From: Cecembia lonarensis LW9 | Lineage (GTDB): Bacteria > Bacteroidota > Bacteroidia > Cytophagales > Cyclobacteriaceae | Assembly (NCBI RefSeq): GCF_000298295.1 | Contig: NZ_AMGM01000049.1 | Span: 1 to 34,006 of the forward strand | Direction of reading: 5' to 3' | DNA: 34,006 bases | Translations under genes and position numbers: made by a program | Part shown: positions 26,112-33,041 of the stretch, in pieces | How positions within the stretch are numbered: the stretch's first letter is position 1 | Layout: each line of letters begins with the position of its first letter | The notes under the pieces: generated by a model | What the model was told of the DNA's origin: nothing | The model's database searches: none | The model's input: only the letters and a program-made list of their open reading frames with translations

Positions 26112-27797
26112 TTGATTATTCAGCCAATCCTCGATCTGGTGGCCTTATGTGCCAAAAAAGGCATCAAACATGCTATGCTTTCCCCAGGTTCACGCTGTGC
26201 GCCTATTACCTTGGCATTAACCAGACATCCTGAAATCCATAGCAGGACCATTTCAGATGAAAGAGCTGCGGCTTTCGTGGCATTGGGAATGGCCCAGCAA
26301 CTCGAAAAACCAGTAGTATTGGTTTGCACTTCAGGATCAGCTGCCTATAATTATGCCCCTGCAATCGCCGAAGCTTATTTTCAGCAAATCCCCTTGATTG
26401 TTCTCACAGCAGACCGTCCACCTGAATGGATTGATCAATGGGATGGACAGACCATTAGGCAGTCAGAAATCTATGGTAAACATGTAAAAGGCTTTTTCCA
26501 GTTTCCTGATGAGTTTGGACATCCTGACAAATTATGGCATGCCAATAGAATGGTCAATGAAGCCATAAACCTGACCAATCAATATCCCGCTGGACCGGTT
26601 CATGTCAACATCCCCTTAAGAGAACCTTTTTATCCAGAAACAGGAGAAAACTTTGTATTTGACAAAGAAGTAAGGTGTATTGACCATTTACAAACCAATG
26701 GTCAGCTTTCGCAGGAAAGCAAACAAAAGCTGGAGGGTGGTTTAGCTAATTTTAAAAAGGTACTCATCATCGCAGGCCAGCAAAAGCCCAATCCCAAAAT
26801 TCAAGAAGCTATTAACCAGATAGGGGAAAAAGGGCTGGCAGTAGTAGTCACAGACTGTATTTCCAATCTTCAATCTGCATCTACCATCAATTGGCACGAC
26901 CACTTTATTGGTAACAACCGGGTAAATGCTGAACTTGAGCCTGAATTGATCATATCCTTTGGGAAATCCATTATTTCTAAAGGGCTGAAGCTTTTTCTCA
27001 GAAAATCCAAAGCCCAGCACTGGCACCTTCAGCCTGAAGGCTACAGCCCTGATACCTATCAGTCCTTGTCCAAAATCGTAGTCTGCCAACCACTAAGCTT
27101 TCTAAATTTCTTCCTGGAGCAGGGTAAATCTGATTTGGATTATGTGAAGCAATGGTTGAACCTTGAAAATAAGGTAAAAAACAGCTTTACAAGCATTTTG
27201 GAAAATGCGGAATTTGGGGAATATAAGGCAATAGCTTCCTGTTTAAAACATATCCCCTCTCAATCAAAACTACATTTGGCCAATAGCATGGCGGTGAGGT
27301 ATGTAAATTTTCTCGGTGAAAGGAAGCAGGAGATTATCTGTAACCGAGGTACAAGTGGTATTGATGGCAGCAACAGTACAGCTGTAGGTTGCGCCTTTAC
27401 CACCAAAGACCCGGTTACCCTGATTACCGGGGACATGGCCTTTTTCTATGACAGGAACGCCTTTTGGCACAATTACCCCATGAATAACCTAAGGATAATC
27501 CTGCTCAACAACCATGCAGGGGGCATATTCAGGTTAATTGATGGACCGGCTAAACAACCCGAACTGGAGGAGTTTTTTGAAACCCGGCAACGCTTAAGTG
27601 CTGGCTACCTGGCCAAAGACTTTGGCTTCGCATACCACTTGGCCAATGATGAAAGAAGCCTGGAGATGGGTCTGAAAGATTTTTATGCGAAATCCATTCA
27701 CCCAAAAATTCTGGAAATAGAGACCTCCAGTTCAAAAAATGCCGAGGTCTTGAAATGGGTAAAAGGGAAGATGACAGAGGAGTTAGGTGATATTTAG
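26112..27797 (+). CDS. menD: SEPHCHC synthase MenD, TTG start
   Basis: Thiamine-diphosphate enzyme joining 2-oxoglutarate and isochorismate (561 residues). Motifs are LSPGSRCAPITLAL, the SDERAAAFVALGMAQ segment with the cofactor-activating Glu, VCTSGSAAYNYAPAI, LTADRPPEW, CNRGTSGIDGSNSTAVG, and the ThDP-binding GDMAFFYDRN followed by LNNHAGGIF. The only plausible start is TTG at 26112: an in-frame stop lies at 26097-26099 and no ATG occurs before the conserved N-terminus. A TTG start suggests modest or coupled translation after menF. The TAG stop (27795-27797) is created by the junction with the short MITE copy: T comes from the host target site and AG from the element. Confidence 0.94.
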   Translation: MIIQPILDLVALCAKKGIKHAMLSPGSRCAPITLALTRHPEIHSRTISDERAAAFVALGMAQQLEKPVVLVCTSGSAAYNYAPAIAEAYFQQIPLIVLTADRPPEWIDQWDGQTIRQSEIYGKHVKGFFQFPDEFGHPDKLWHANRMVNEAINLTNQYPAGPVHVNIPLREPFYPETGENFVFDKEVRCIDHLQTNGQLSQESKQKLEGGLANFKKVLIIAGQQKPNPKIQEAINQIGEKGLAVVVTDCISNLQSASTINWHDHFIGNNRVNAELEPELIISFGKSIISKGLKLFLRKSKAQHWHLQPEGYSPDTYQSLSKIVVCQPLSFLNFFLEQGKSDLDYVKQWLNLENKVKNSFTSILENAEFGEYKAIASCLKHIPSQSKLHLANSMAVRYVNFLGERKQEIICNRGTSGIDGSNSTAVGCAFTTKDPVTLITGDMAFFYDRNAFWHNYPMNNLRIILLNNHAGGIFRLIDGPAKQPELEEFFETRQRLSAGYLAKDFGFAYHLANDERSLEMGLKDFYAKSIHPKILEIETSSSKNAEVLKWVKGKMTEELGDI

Positions 27798-27887
27798 GGC
27801 TTGCTGAAAAAGACGACGCTTAATAAATGGGATATTCATCAAAATTTAAAGAAATTATTCTCCAATTGGCGTTTTTCAGCACGTCCT
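27796..27887. mobile_element. MITE-like element, short copy (92 bp)
   Basis: Terminal inverted repeats AGGGCTTGCTGAAAAA (27796-27811) and TTTTTCAGCACGTCCT (27872-27887), 14 of 16 complementary, flanked by ATTT on both sides (27792-27795 and 27888-27891). It is the reverse complement of 1308-1399 of the long copy (67 of 69 identical in the first part). There is no coding capacity. Removing the element and one ATTT restores GAT-ATT-TAA, a normal menD stop, and the stop of the convergent MFS remnant. Confidence 0.9.
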
Positions 27888-27889
27888 AT

Positions 27890-28021
27890 TTAACCCTTTT
27901 TCTTAACTAGCAAAGCGGACAATTCTTCAAGTGACTTGTTTTTGGTTTCCGGAACTACCCAAATGACAAATACAACACCCACTGCCGCAAAGACACCATA
28001 GATCAAAAATACATCAGCTGA
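27890..28021 (-). pseudogene. C-terminal remnant of a sugar-porter MFS transporter
   Basis: The minus strand encodes about 43 codons and a TAA. They read as the last transmembrane helix of a sugar porter (FLIYGVFAAVGVVFVIW) followed by the family's C-terminal signature VPETKNKSLEELSALL (usual form PETKGKSLEEI). No start or upstream helices exist: the stop of the next MFS gene lies 26 bp further on (28047-28049). More than nine tenths of the gene is therefore missing. The frame stays open across the short junction but the added residues are not sugar-porter-like. The remnant's stop overlaps the MITE target duplication, so the original gene ended tail to tail with menD. Confidence 0.85.
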
Positions 28022-28046
28022 AATCAAAATTTTAAAACCACAGATT

Positions 28047-29351
28047 TTAAACCTCCCTCAACCTCAAAGCCAAAATCAGCCCCAGGCCCAAAAGTCCAAC
28101 AAAGACCATCAACATCGCCTGCACTCCAAACAAGGAAGATAAACTCCCCAAGCCTGCAGCAAGTAAGGTGAAAACTCCTATCATAGTATTGGAAAGAGAG
28201 ACATATAGGGGCCTTTCCTTTTCAGGAGCAAAGTCAACGAGATAAGTTTTTCTACTCAATCTGGCGCCTCCATGGGCCATCACTTGAACTAGGAAGAGTG
28301 CAGCAAAAACGTAAATGTTCTGCAAACTATCCGGCCAAAAAGGAAACAAGGCCATGAGCGAAATATTGAGCATCCCAAGGATAGAAACCCAAACCATCAA
28401 CTTGCGACTGGAATGATCTGCAAATCTGCCCCAAAAAGGACTGCTGATAACATTGGCTATACCGGCAGCGATCACCATAATCCCCAGATTATTGACCTCA
28501 CTACCCAGTTCCTCCTTGCCTAAAACCACAAAAAATGGCTGTGCCAACGGAATGGCCATCAGTAGCCCTCTGGTAACAATAAACCTCCTTAGGTTGCTGG
28601 CTTCCTTCCAAAATTTCCAGGCATTTTTGAGTTCCTTGACAGGTGTCCTCCCACCCTCGGTCGCCCCTTTTTCTTCAAATATCAAAGCAAAAAGGAAAGC
28701 TGAAAGGCCCCACAAAATTGCTCCCGCCATCACCAGCCAAAACAACATATTTTGATCCTCTTCGCCTTCCAGATCCTGAAGTATGAAAACACCGGCCACC
28801 AAGGTCAGTATGCCACCGATGGTGGAGCGCATGGCCAAAAGCTGTCCGCGTTTGCCTTTTGGAATGGTCTTTCCTATTACATCCTTGAAACTGATACTTG
28901 CTACTCCACTGGCCAAACTGAAAATCAGCAAAAGGCTTAAAATTAAAACCCCAGCAATGTTCCCCTCAGTTTCTTTAACTACAAAGGCCATAGCTGCCAA
29001 AGCCAGGGCCTGGATCAAAGCAGGAATCACCCAAAACCATTTTCTGATGGCATAAGCCCTGATTTTTGCGGAAACAAACAGCTGTGGCAATAATGATCCT
29101 GCATCCTTAATAGGCACCAAAGCCCCCGTAAAAAGATTGGGCACTCCCAAAGCTGCCAGAATCCAAGGCAGAGTTGTCCCCGGACTGACCAACTGCTCTG
29201 CCAATTTGGAAAGGGATCCACTGAATACATTTTTGAAAAAATTACCGGGAGTTTCTTTACAAGATTTTTCAGAAATCGCCTCACAGACCCGCTCTTCCCC
29301 TTCGTCGGTAATCAGTTCGTAGGCTTTGGAAGCTAAAGTTTGCTGGAACAT
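28047..29351 (-). CDS. MFS transporter with conserved cytosolic N-terminal extension
   Basis: Major-facilitator-type permease (434 residues) with roughly eleven to twelve hydrophobic helices, beginning near residue 60 (TTLPWILAALGVPNLF). The first roughly 55 residues form a hydrophilic extension containing RVCEAISEKSC, with two Cys. This kind of leader is seen in a Bacteroidota MFS group annotated only as 'MFS transporter'. The loop after helix 6 contains a charged KELKNAWKFWKEASNLRRF segment, and the GRFADHSSRKLM motif resembles the MFS loop motif between helices 8 and 9. The substrate is unknown. It is not of the same subfamily as the sugar-porter remnant behind its stop. Confidence 0.85.
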   Translation of the reverse strand: MFQQTLASKAYELITDEGEERVCEAISEKSCKETPGNFFKNVFSGSLSKLAEQLVSPGTTLPWILAALGVPNLFTGALVPIKDAGSLLPQLFVSAKIRAYAIRKWFWVIPALIQALALAAMAFVVKETEGNIAGVLILSLLLIFSLASGVASISFKDVIGKTIPKGKRGQLLAMRSTIGGILTLVAGVFILQDLEGEEDQNMLFWLVMAGAILWGLSAFLFALIFEEKGATEGGRTPVKELKNAWKFWKEASNLRRFIVTRGLLMAIPLAQPFFVVLGKEELGSEVNNLGIMVIAAGIANVISSPFWGRFADHSSRKLMVWVSILGMLNISLMALFPFWPDSLQNIYVFAALFLVQVMAHGGARLSRKTYLVDFAPEKERPLYVSLSNTMIGVFTLLAAGLGSLSSLFGVQAMLMVFVGLLGLGLILALRLREV

Positions 29352-29709
29352 GGCAAGTTGGTTGGATTCTTACAAATATAGCCCGAAAAATGGGAGGATT
29401 TCACCCGACATTGGGACGGCATTTGTTTGAAAGACACAAGATGTAAGACACAAGACACAAGAAAGACCATCTAGAAATTGAAATATGCTTCGCGATATAA
29501 AATAGAAATAAGCCTCCGCCGATATATTGGGAGCATGTAAATAATTCTTAGAATAAATATCTAGGAATATCTGGATAAGGAAAAAAGAAAGATGATGCAA
29601 CTAATCACCATTCACACATTCAACTAATTACTCTCACTTCAACTTTGCGATCGTTGCGTTAATCGTTGCGCACATTGCGTGAAACCTTAACCTAATCTCA
29701 TTAAGAAAA
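29352..29709. repeat. 358-bp spacer with degenerate short repeats
   Basis: No credible gene. At about 29430-29466 the unit GACACAAG recurs three times (spaced by ATGTAA and directly adjacent). At 29645-29685 a GTTGCG-centred repeat appears (TTTGCGA, TCGTTGCGTTAA, TCGTTGCGCACATTGCGTGAAA). A related GTTGCG repeat lies at 32911-32952. Stretches like these fill spacers in many Bacteroidota genomes and have no assigned function. A 76-codon frame across the first part is judged chance. Confidence 0.6.
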
Positions 29710-30096
29710 CTATCCAATTTGGAACAATCGCTCATACCCCACCACCCGCCTTAGCTTTTTATCCAAGGTCCAAAGCTTCAACTCATTTTTGGCAACGGCA
29801 TGAAAAATCACGGCATCAATCAAACCAACTCCTTGATTCACCAAGTTTTCTTTCTTTGACAGTAAACCTGACTCAATAATATGGTAAGGCTCATCCAAAC
29901 TCGGAATAAGATTGGCCAACTGTACAATCATCTCCACCTCTCTTTTCCCCTTTGCTCCTTGAAGTAATTCCGCAAAGATCAACTCCAACCCAAACACCCG
30001 ATTATCTTCCAGCAGTTCTTGACATGTCAAAAAGACATCTGGATTACCTTTCAGGTATTCAATCCAAATAGAGGTATCAAAAACGACACCTCTCAT
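29710..30096 (-). CDS. vapC: VapC-type PIN-domain toxin ribonuclease
   Basis: PIN-domain endoribonuclease (128 residues), the toxin of a type II toxin-antitoxin pair. The four acidic residues of the active site are present: D7 (FDTSIW), E43 (AELLQG), D94 (GLIDAVI) and D112 (TLDKKL). The length is typical. The start overlaps the antitoxin stop by 4 bp (ATGA), the normal coupling of vapBC. All key residues are intact, so the toxin is expected to be active. The RNA target (initiator tRNA, rRNA or other tRNA) cannot be predicted. Confidence 0.92.
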   Translation of the reverse strand: MRGVVFDTSIWIEYLKGNPDVFLTCQELLEDNRVFGLELIFAELLQGAKGKREVEMIVQLANLIPSLDEPYHIIESGLLSKKENLVNQGVGLIDAVIFHAVAKNELKLWTLDKKLRRVVGYERLFQIG

Positions 30097-30299
30097 CGAC
30101 GGTTCAAATCTCTTAATTCTTGAGCAGAATACTTAAACTCTAAAGGCTCACTCATTATAGAAGTTCCTATTTGCTTGAGTTTTTGAGAGCGGATGTAAGA
30201 AACTAAGGCTACCTTCAAAGCCTCTGTGATCGTATCAGCCTTGGAAAGCTCCATAGCTTCTTCAATTAATTCTTGGGGAATTATTGCTGTAACTTTCAT
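30093..30299 (-). CDS. vapB: VapB-type antitoxin
   Basis: Small antitoxin (68 residues) upstream of vapC with a 4-bp overlap. The first roughly 45 residues (MKVTAIIPQELIEEAMEL, TITEALKVALVSYIRSQK) have the ribbon-helix-helix pattern of a strand followed by two helices. The C-terminal FKYSAQELRDLNRR is the likely toxin-binding tail. A perfect inverted repeat 22 bp before the ATG is a candidate site for its own repression. Confidence 0.85.
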   Translation of the reverse strand: MKVTAIIPQELIEEAMELSKADTITEALKVALVSYIRSQKLKQIGTSIMSEPLEFKYSAQELRDLNRR

Positions 30300-30320
30300 A
30301 ATATTAAGTTTTTACACAAA

Positions 30321-30337
30321 TACGATAATGTATCGTA
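30321..30337. promoter_or_regulatory. Palindromic operator candidate of vapBC
   Basis: TACGATA-ATG-TATCGTA, a perfect 7-bp inverted repeat with a 3-bp spacer, 21 bp upstream of the vapB start codon. VapB/VapC complexes typically repress their own promoter at such palindromes. Assignment rests on position and symmetry. Confidence 0.6.
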
Positions 30338-30408
30338 TAACAGCAAGTATTTGATATTATTTTTTGCTCCTTGGCTAGGTTTAGCTTAAAAGACAATATC
30401 TCAGTAAG

Positions 30409-30743
30409 CTAAATCAACCCCAACACTTTAGCCAAACAAACCTTGACTTCAGCTAATTCAAGTTCTGTAAGTATTCCAATTTTCTTCACAAACCTTTTTT
30501 CAGACAAGCTCTTTACTTGAAAACAATCTGCAAAAGAGGTTTTTGATAATCCATTGAGATGATTAGGCTTTAGGAGAACCATCCAACTTTTTGGTTCCTT
30601 AATCCCATCCGTCAACAGAACAACAATCTTCAAAGGCAATATCCCAAGGGAATCAGCATTAACGATGATTGCTGGCCTGGTTTTTTTATTTCTTGACCGA
30701 CTTGCGGTTCAAAATTCACCAGCCACACTTCTCCATTTTTCAT
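30409..30743 (-). pseudogene. mazF: MazF/PemK-type toxin interrupted by a one-base frameshift
   Basis: Starting at the ATG at 30743 the frame reads MKNGEVWLVNFEPQVGQEIK-K, a standard MazF/PemK N-terminus, then leaves the family and stops at 30630-30632 after 37 codons. In the neighbouring frame the match resumes at once with TRPAIIVNADSLGILPLK and continues to the stop at 30409. The switch falls at seven consecutive A on the coding strand (complement of 30681-30687); eight A would give one continuous protein of about 111 residues. The ATG overlaps the mazE stop by 4 bp. It may be a decayed gene, a phase-variable gene, a product of ribosomal or polymerase slippage (the heptamer A_AAA_AAA is in register), or a sequencing error. 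Confidence 0.85.
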
Positions 30744-31030
30744 CCTTCAATGATTTCAGTATCAATATCACCCCATTCCTCAACTTCTTGCTGATAATAT
30801 GCTTTAGTCTCAGGATCAGAGGCCTCTTTTTCCATGGTTGTGTAGATTGTCTTTTTGTTTTTTCGGGCTTCCTCCATTTTCAATTGAAATATGGGTTTGG
30901 TAGCAGGTCTGATCATGATTCCATCCCCATGATCTTCAATTACCACCTCGGCAAGCTCATATTTGTCAATCAATGCTTTAGGCAAAATAATACCACTACT
31001 GTTGCCGATTTTTCTGATTTTAGTTTCCAT
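30740..31030 (-). CDS. mazE: MazE/AbrB-type antitoxin
   Basis: AbrB/SpoVT-fold antitoxin (96 residues from the ATG at 31030). The start METKIRKIGNSSGIILPKAL is a textbook swapped-hairpin DNA-binding domain; the upstream ATG at 31072 would add 14 hydrophobic residues and is rejected. The tail after about residue 45 is charged and ends EVEEWGDIDTEIIEG, acidic like MazF-binding tails. The stop overlaps the broken toxin's start (ATGA). A 12-bp palindrome lies 21 bp upstream of the ATG. Confidence 0.87.
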   Translation of the reverse strand: METKIRKIGNSSGIILPKALIDKYELAEVVIEDHGDGIMIRPATKPIFQLKMEEARKNKKTIYTTMEKEASDPETKAYYQQEVEEWGDIDTEIIEG

Positions 31031-31051
31031 ATCCAAATTTACGAAAAAGTA

Positions 31052-31063
31052 ATAACATGTTAT
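31052..31063. promoter_or_regulatory. Palindromic operator candidate of mazEF
   Basis: ATAACATGTTAT, a perfect 12-bp palindrome 21 bp upstream of the mazE start. Position matches the vapBC palindrome, consistent with autoregulation by the antitoxin. Short AT-rich palindromes also arise by chance. Confidence 0.45.
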
Positions 31064-31158
31064 AACTTTCATAAGAACATAAATATTTTATCACTCTACT
31101 CTATTTCTATTATATTTCGCAGAGCATATTTCAAATAATATCCATCCATATCGCAACG

Positions 31159-32058
31159 CTAATATCTATTAATATCACCATTAATTTTTATCAACCCCAA
31201 AACCTTACCCAAAGCAGCATTCTTATTCCCCTTTTTCCAAACGGCATACAACTCCGTTTTTTGTTTGATCTTATCCAATTCGATAAACTTCACCTTTAAA
31301 TCATATCCCTGTTTCAAAGATGTAGGCACAATAGCCACTCCCAAGCCAGCCTCTACCAATTTGAAAATGGTCAGGGCATGAACAGACTTATGGGTGATCT
31401 TTGGAGTAAATCCCCTATCCTCACAGATAGACATGATCTTATCGTAGTAAATGGAAGAATAATCCTGAGAAAAGAGGATAAAATTTTCCTCCTTCAATTG
31501 CCCAATATGCTTAAAGTCATCCGCCGACAAAGGATGGTCCTTAAGCAATACCAACGAGAAAGTATCCTGATGGACCAATCTCATCTCTAGAGCTTCTGGA
31601 ACCCGCGCCAGTCGTACAAAGCCCAAGTCCAGCTTGTCCTTTTCCAACATTTCGATCTGCATGGCATTGCTAAGTTCTTCAAGCGTTGTTTGTATGCCGG
31701 GAAAGGTTTGGGAGATTTTGACGAGAAGTTCAGGGATTACCGTATGTGCCGCTGAACCTAAGAATCCAACCCTTAACTCCCCAATATTCCCAGCAGCAAT
31801 TTCCTTGATTTGGGTTTTGGTGAGGTCAAGGTGGTTGAAGATATAATCCACTTCTGTTTTAAGGAAATGCCCGGCAGGGGTGAGTTGGACTTTTCTTTTG
31901 GTCCTCTCAAACAACTGAACTTCAAGGATCTCCTCCATCTGCTTGATCTGACGGCTGAGACCTGGCTGGGAAATAAATAAACGCTCCGCTGCACGGCCAA
32001 AGTTGAGTTCTTCGGCAACGGCACGGAAATATTCGAGGTGGCGGAGTTCTATGTTCAT
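31159..32058 (-). CDS. LysR-type transcriptional regulator
   Basis: LysR-family DNA-binding regulator (299 residues). The N-terminal winged helix-turn-helix is clear: MNIELRHLEYFRAVAEELN, then FGRAAERLFISQPGLSRQIK (about 20-39) and LEVQLFERTKRKVQLTPAG. The remaining part is the usual two-lobed effector domain (from about residue 90, GELRVGFLGSAAH). The effector and regulon are unknown. No divergent target gene adjoins it. The 91-bp region upstream contains four AGATAT units that may be its own control region. Confidence 0.92.
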   Translation of the reverse strand: MNIELRHLEYFRAVAEELNFGRAAERLFISQPGLSRQIKQMEEILEVQLFERTKRKVQLTPAGHFLKTEVDYIFNHLDLTKTQIKEIAAGNIGELRVGFLGSAAHTVIPELLVKISQTFPGIQTTLEELSNAMQIEMLEKDKLDLGFVRLARVPEALEMRLVHQDTFSLVLLKDHPLSADDFKHIGQLKEENFILFSQDYSSIYYDKIMSICEDRGFTPKITHKSVHALTIFKLVEAGLGVAIVPTSLKQGYDLKVKFIELDKIKQKTELYAVWKKGNKNAALGKVLGLIKINGDINRY

Positions 32059-32100
32059 ATTTGTGTACCTATATATCTTTGATGCATATTAAATCTCAAA

Positions 32101-32142
32101 AGATATCGATAGATATTATGATATTGACAGATATTTAGATAT
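32101..32142. repeat. Cluster of AGATAT repeats upstream of the LysR gene
   Basis: AGATAT occurs at 32101, 32111, 32129 and 32137, with a GATATT at 32120; an inverted ATATCT lies at 32073. The cluster is between the LysR start (32058) and the end of the ORF6N gene (32150). Regular spacing of about one helical turn between the first three units fits a regulator-binding array, but AT-rich sequence may produce this by chance. Confidence 0.4.
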
Positions 32143-32149
32143 GATTAAA

Positions 32150-32719
32150 CTAAGGTTTCTTAAAACCGATTGTTTTGCGTTCTGTCATGGATGGTCTAAC
32201 CAGCTCTTCAATAATCTGGTAGATGTTTTGGATATGCTCATTATGCTCACTTTGGTTTTGACTAAGCTCATCAATTTTTCTGATCAGTCCTTGATAATTC
32301 GCCGCCCATTCTCGCATTTTCACAAAAACCCTCATAATGGAAATATTTACCTGAATGGCCGTTTTACTTTTGAGCACAGAAGATAACATGGCCACTCCTT
32401 GTTCAGTGAAAACATAAGGAAGATACTTTCTGTGCCGCCCACGGTCACTCTTTAAGGTCACAAATTGTGACCTTAAAGAGTGAGGGACGTTTTGTTCTTT
32501 GACAGTTACTTGTAAATCTTCCCACTCTTCGTTGGTAAGCTGAAACATAAAGTCCTCTGGAAATCTGTCCATGTTTCTTTTTACCGCTTGATTAAGCACT
32601 TTTGTTTCCACTCCATACATTTCAGCTAAATCGCTATCCATCATTACCTTTTGATTTCTGATCAAATGAATCGATCTAGTTATCCTTTCTTGTATGATTA
32701 AATCTGAGGAATTGTCCAT
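32150..32719 (-). CDS. ORF6N-domain DNA-binding protein
   Basis: ORF6N (KilA-N/Bro-related) domain protein, 189 residues from the ATG at 32719. The upstream in-frame ATG at 32794 adds 25 residues that do not match the family. The domain covers about residues 8-105: IQERITRSIHLIRNQKVMMD, LAEMYGVETKVLNQAVKRN, RFPEDFMFQLT and YLPYVFTEQGVAMLSSVLKS are all typical. The C-terminal part is helical with a short coiled coil. ORF6N proteins come from phage and mobile-element regulators and are scattered singly through Bacteroidota genomes; function is unknown. A long palindrome lies inside the coding region at residues 79-92. Confidence 0.88.
   Translation of the reverse strand: MDNSSDLIIQERITRSIHLIRNQKVMMDSDLAEMYGVETKVLNQAVKRNMDRFPEDFMFQLTNEEWEDLQVTVKEQNVPHSLRSQFVTLKSDRGRHRKYLPYVFTEQGVAMLSSVLKSKTAIQVNISIMRVFVKMREWAANYQGLIRKIDELSQNQSEHNEHIQNIYQIIEELVRPSMTERKTIGFKKP
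32445..32483. repeat. 39-bp near-perfect palindrome inside the ORF6N gene
   Basis: TCACTCTTTAAGGTCACAA (32445-32463), one central A, then its exact reverse complement (32465-32483). All 19 pairs match. It encodes HSLRSQFVTLKSD in the ORF6N domain, so it is coding sequence that also forms a long hairpin or a symmetric protein-binding site. Confidence 0.9.
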
Positions 32720-32910
32720 ATAGACCGCGTTTAAAAAACTTACTTTAAAACCTAATAAAATGCAATTCCAATTTAAGCATCCTCTGTCCACCAATCAAAT
32801 ACAAGTAATAAAATATCCGTTTAATATTTATACCTAATAGTAATTAATTAATGATAATATTGGTATTTATAATTATCAAAACAGTTCTGTAATTTTGAAT
32901 TGACTTATCC

Positions 32911-32950
32911 TCGTTGCGAGCGTGGCGTTAAGTCGTTGCGAGCGTGGTGT
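32911..32950. repeat. Tandem GTTGCG-type repeat upstream of hutH
   Basis: TCGTTGCGAGCGTGGCGT (32911-32928) is repeated at 32933-32950 with one change (GGTGT), period 22. The following GTGAAAA matches the end of the related repeat at 29645-29685. The rest of the 247-bp spacer 32795-33041 is AT-rich, contains a TAATTTTG box at 32890-32897, and shows no gene. Confidence 0.7.
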
Positions 32951-33041
32951 GAAAAAAGAGTTCATGCAACGGCTGCAAAGTTGAACACTAACAACGTTAT
33001 TGGTTCATTTTTTATGTAAAACAGCAATTGATACAAAAGTT

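Noticed and set aside
29430-29466. GACACAAG repeats as a possible CRISPR or iteron array
   Set aside because: Units are only 8 bp, with no regular spacers and only three copies; no cas or rep gene is nearby.
29370-29600. 76-codon minus-strand frame with several Cys near the end
   Set aside because: It crosses the GACACAAG repeats, has no family resemblance and no plausible ribosome site; judged a chance frame.
30380-30413. Inverted repeat TTTAGCTT / AAGCTAAA at the 3' end of mazF as a terminator
   Set aside because: Stem of 8 bp with an 18-nt loop and no T run after it on the minus strand; too weak to call.
31034-31041. TAAATTTG on the minus strand as a -7 promoter box of mazE
   Set aside because: It lies only 4-11 bp before the ATG, which would demand a leaderless transcript, and there is no -33 element.
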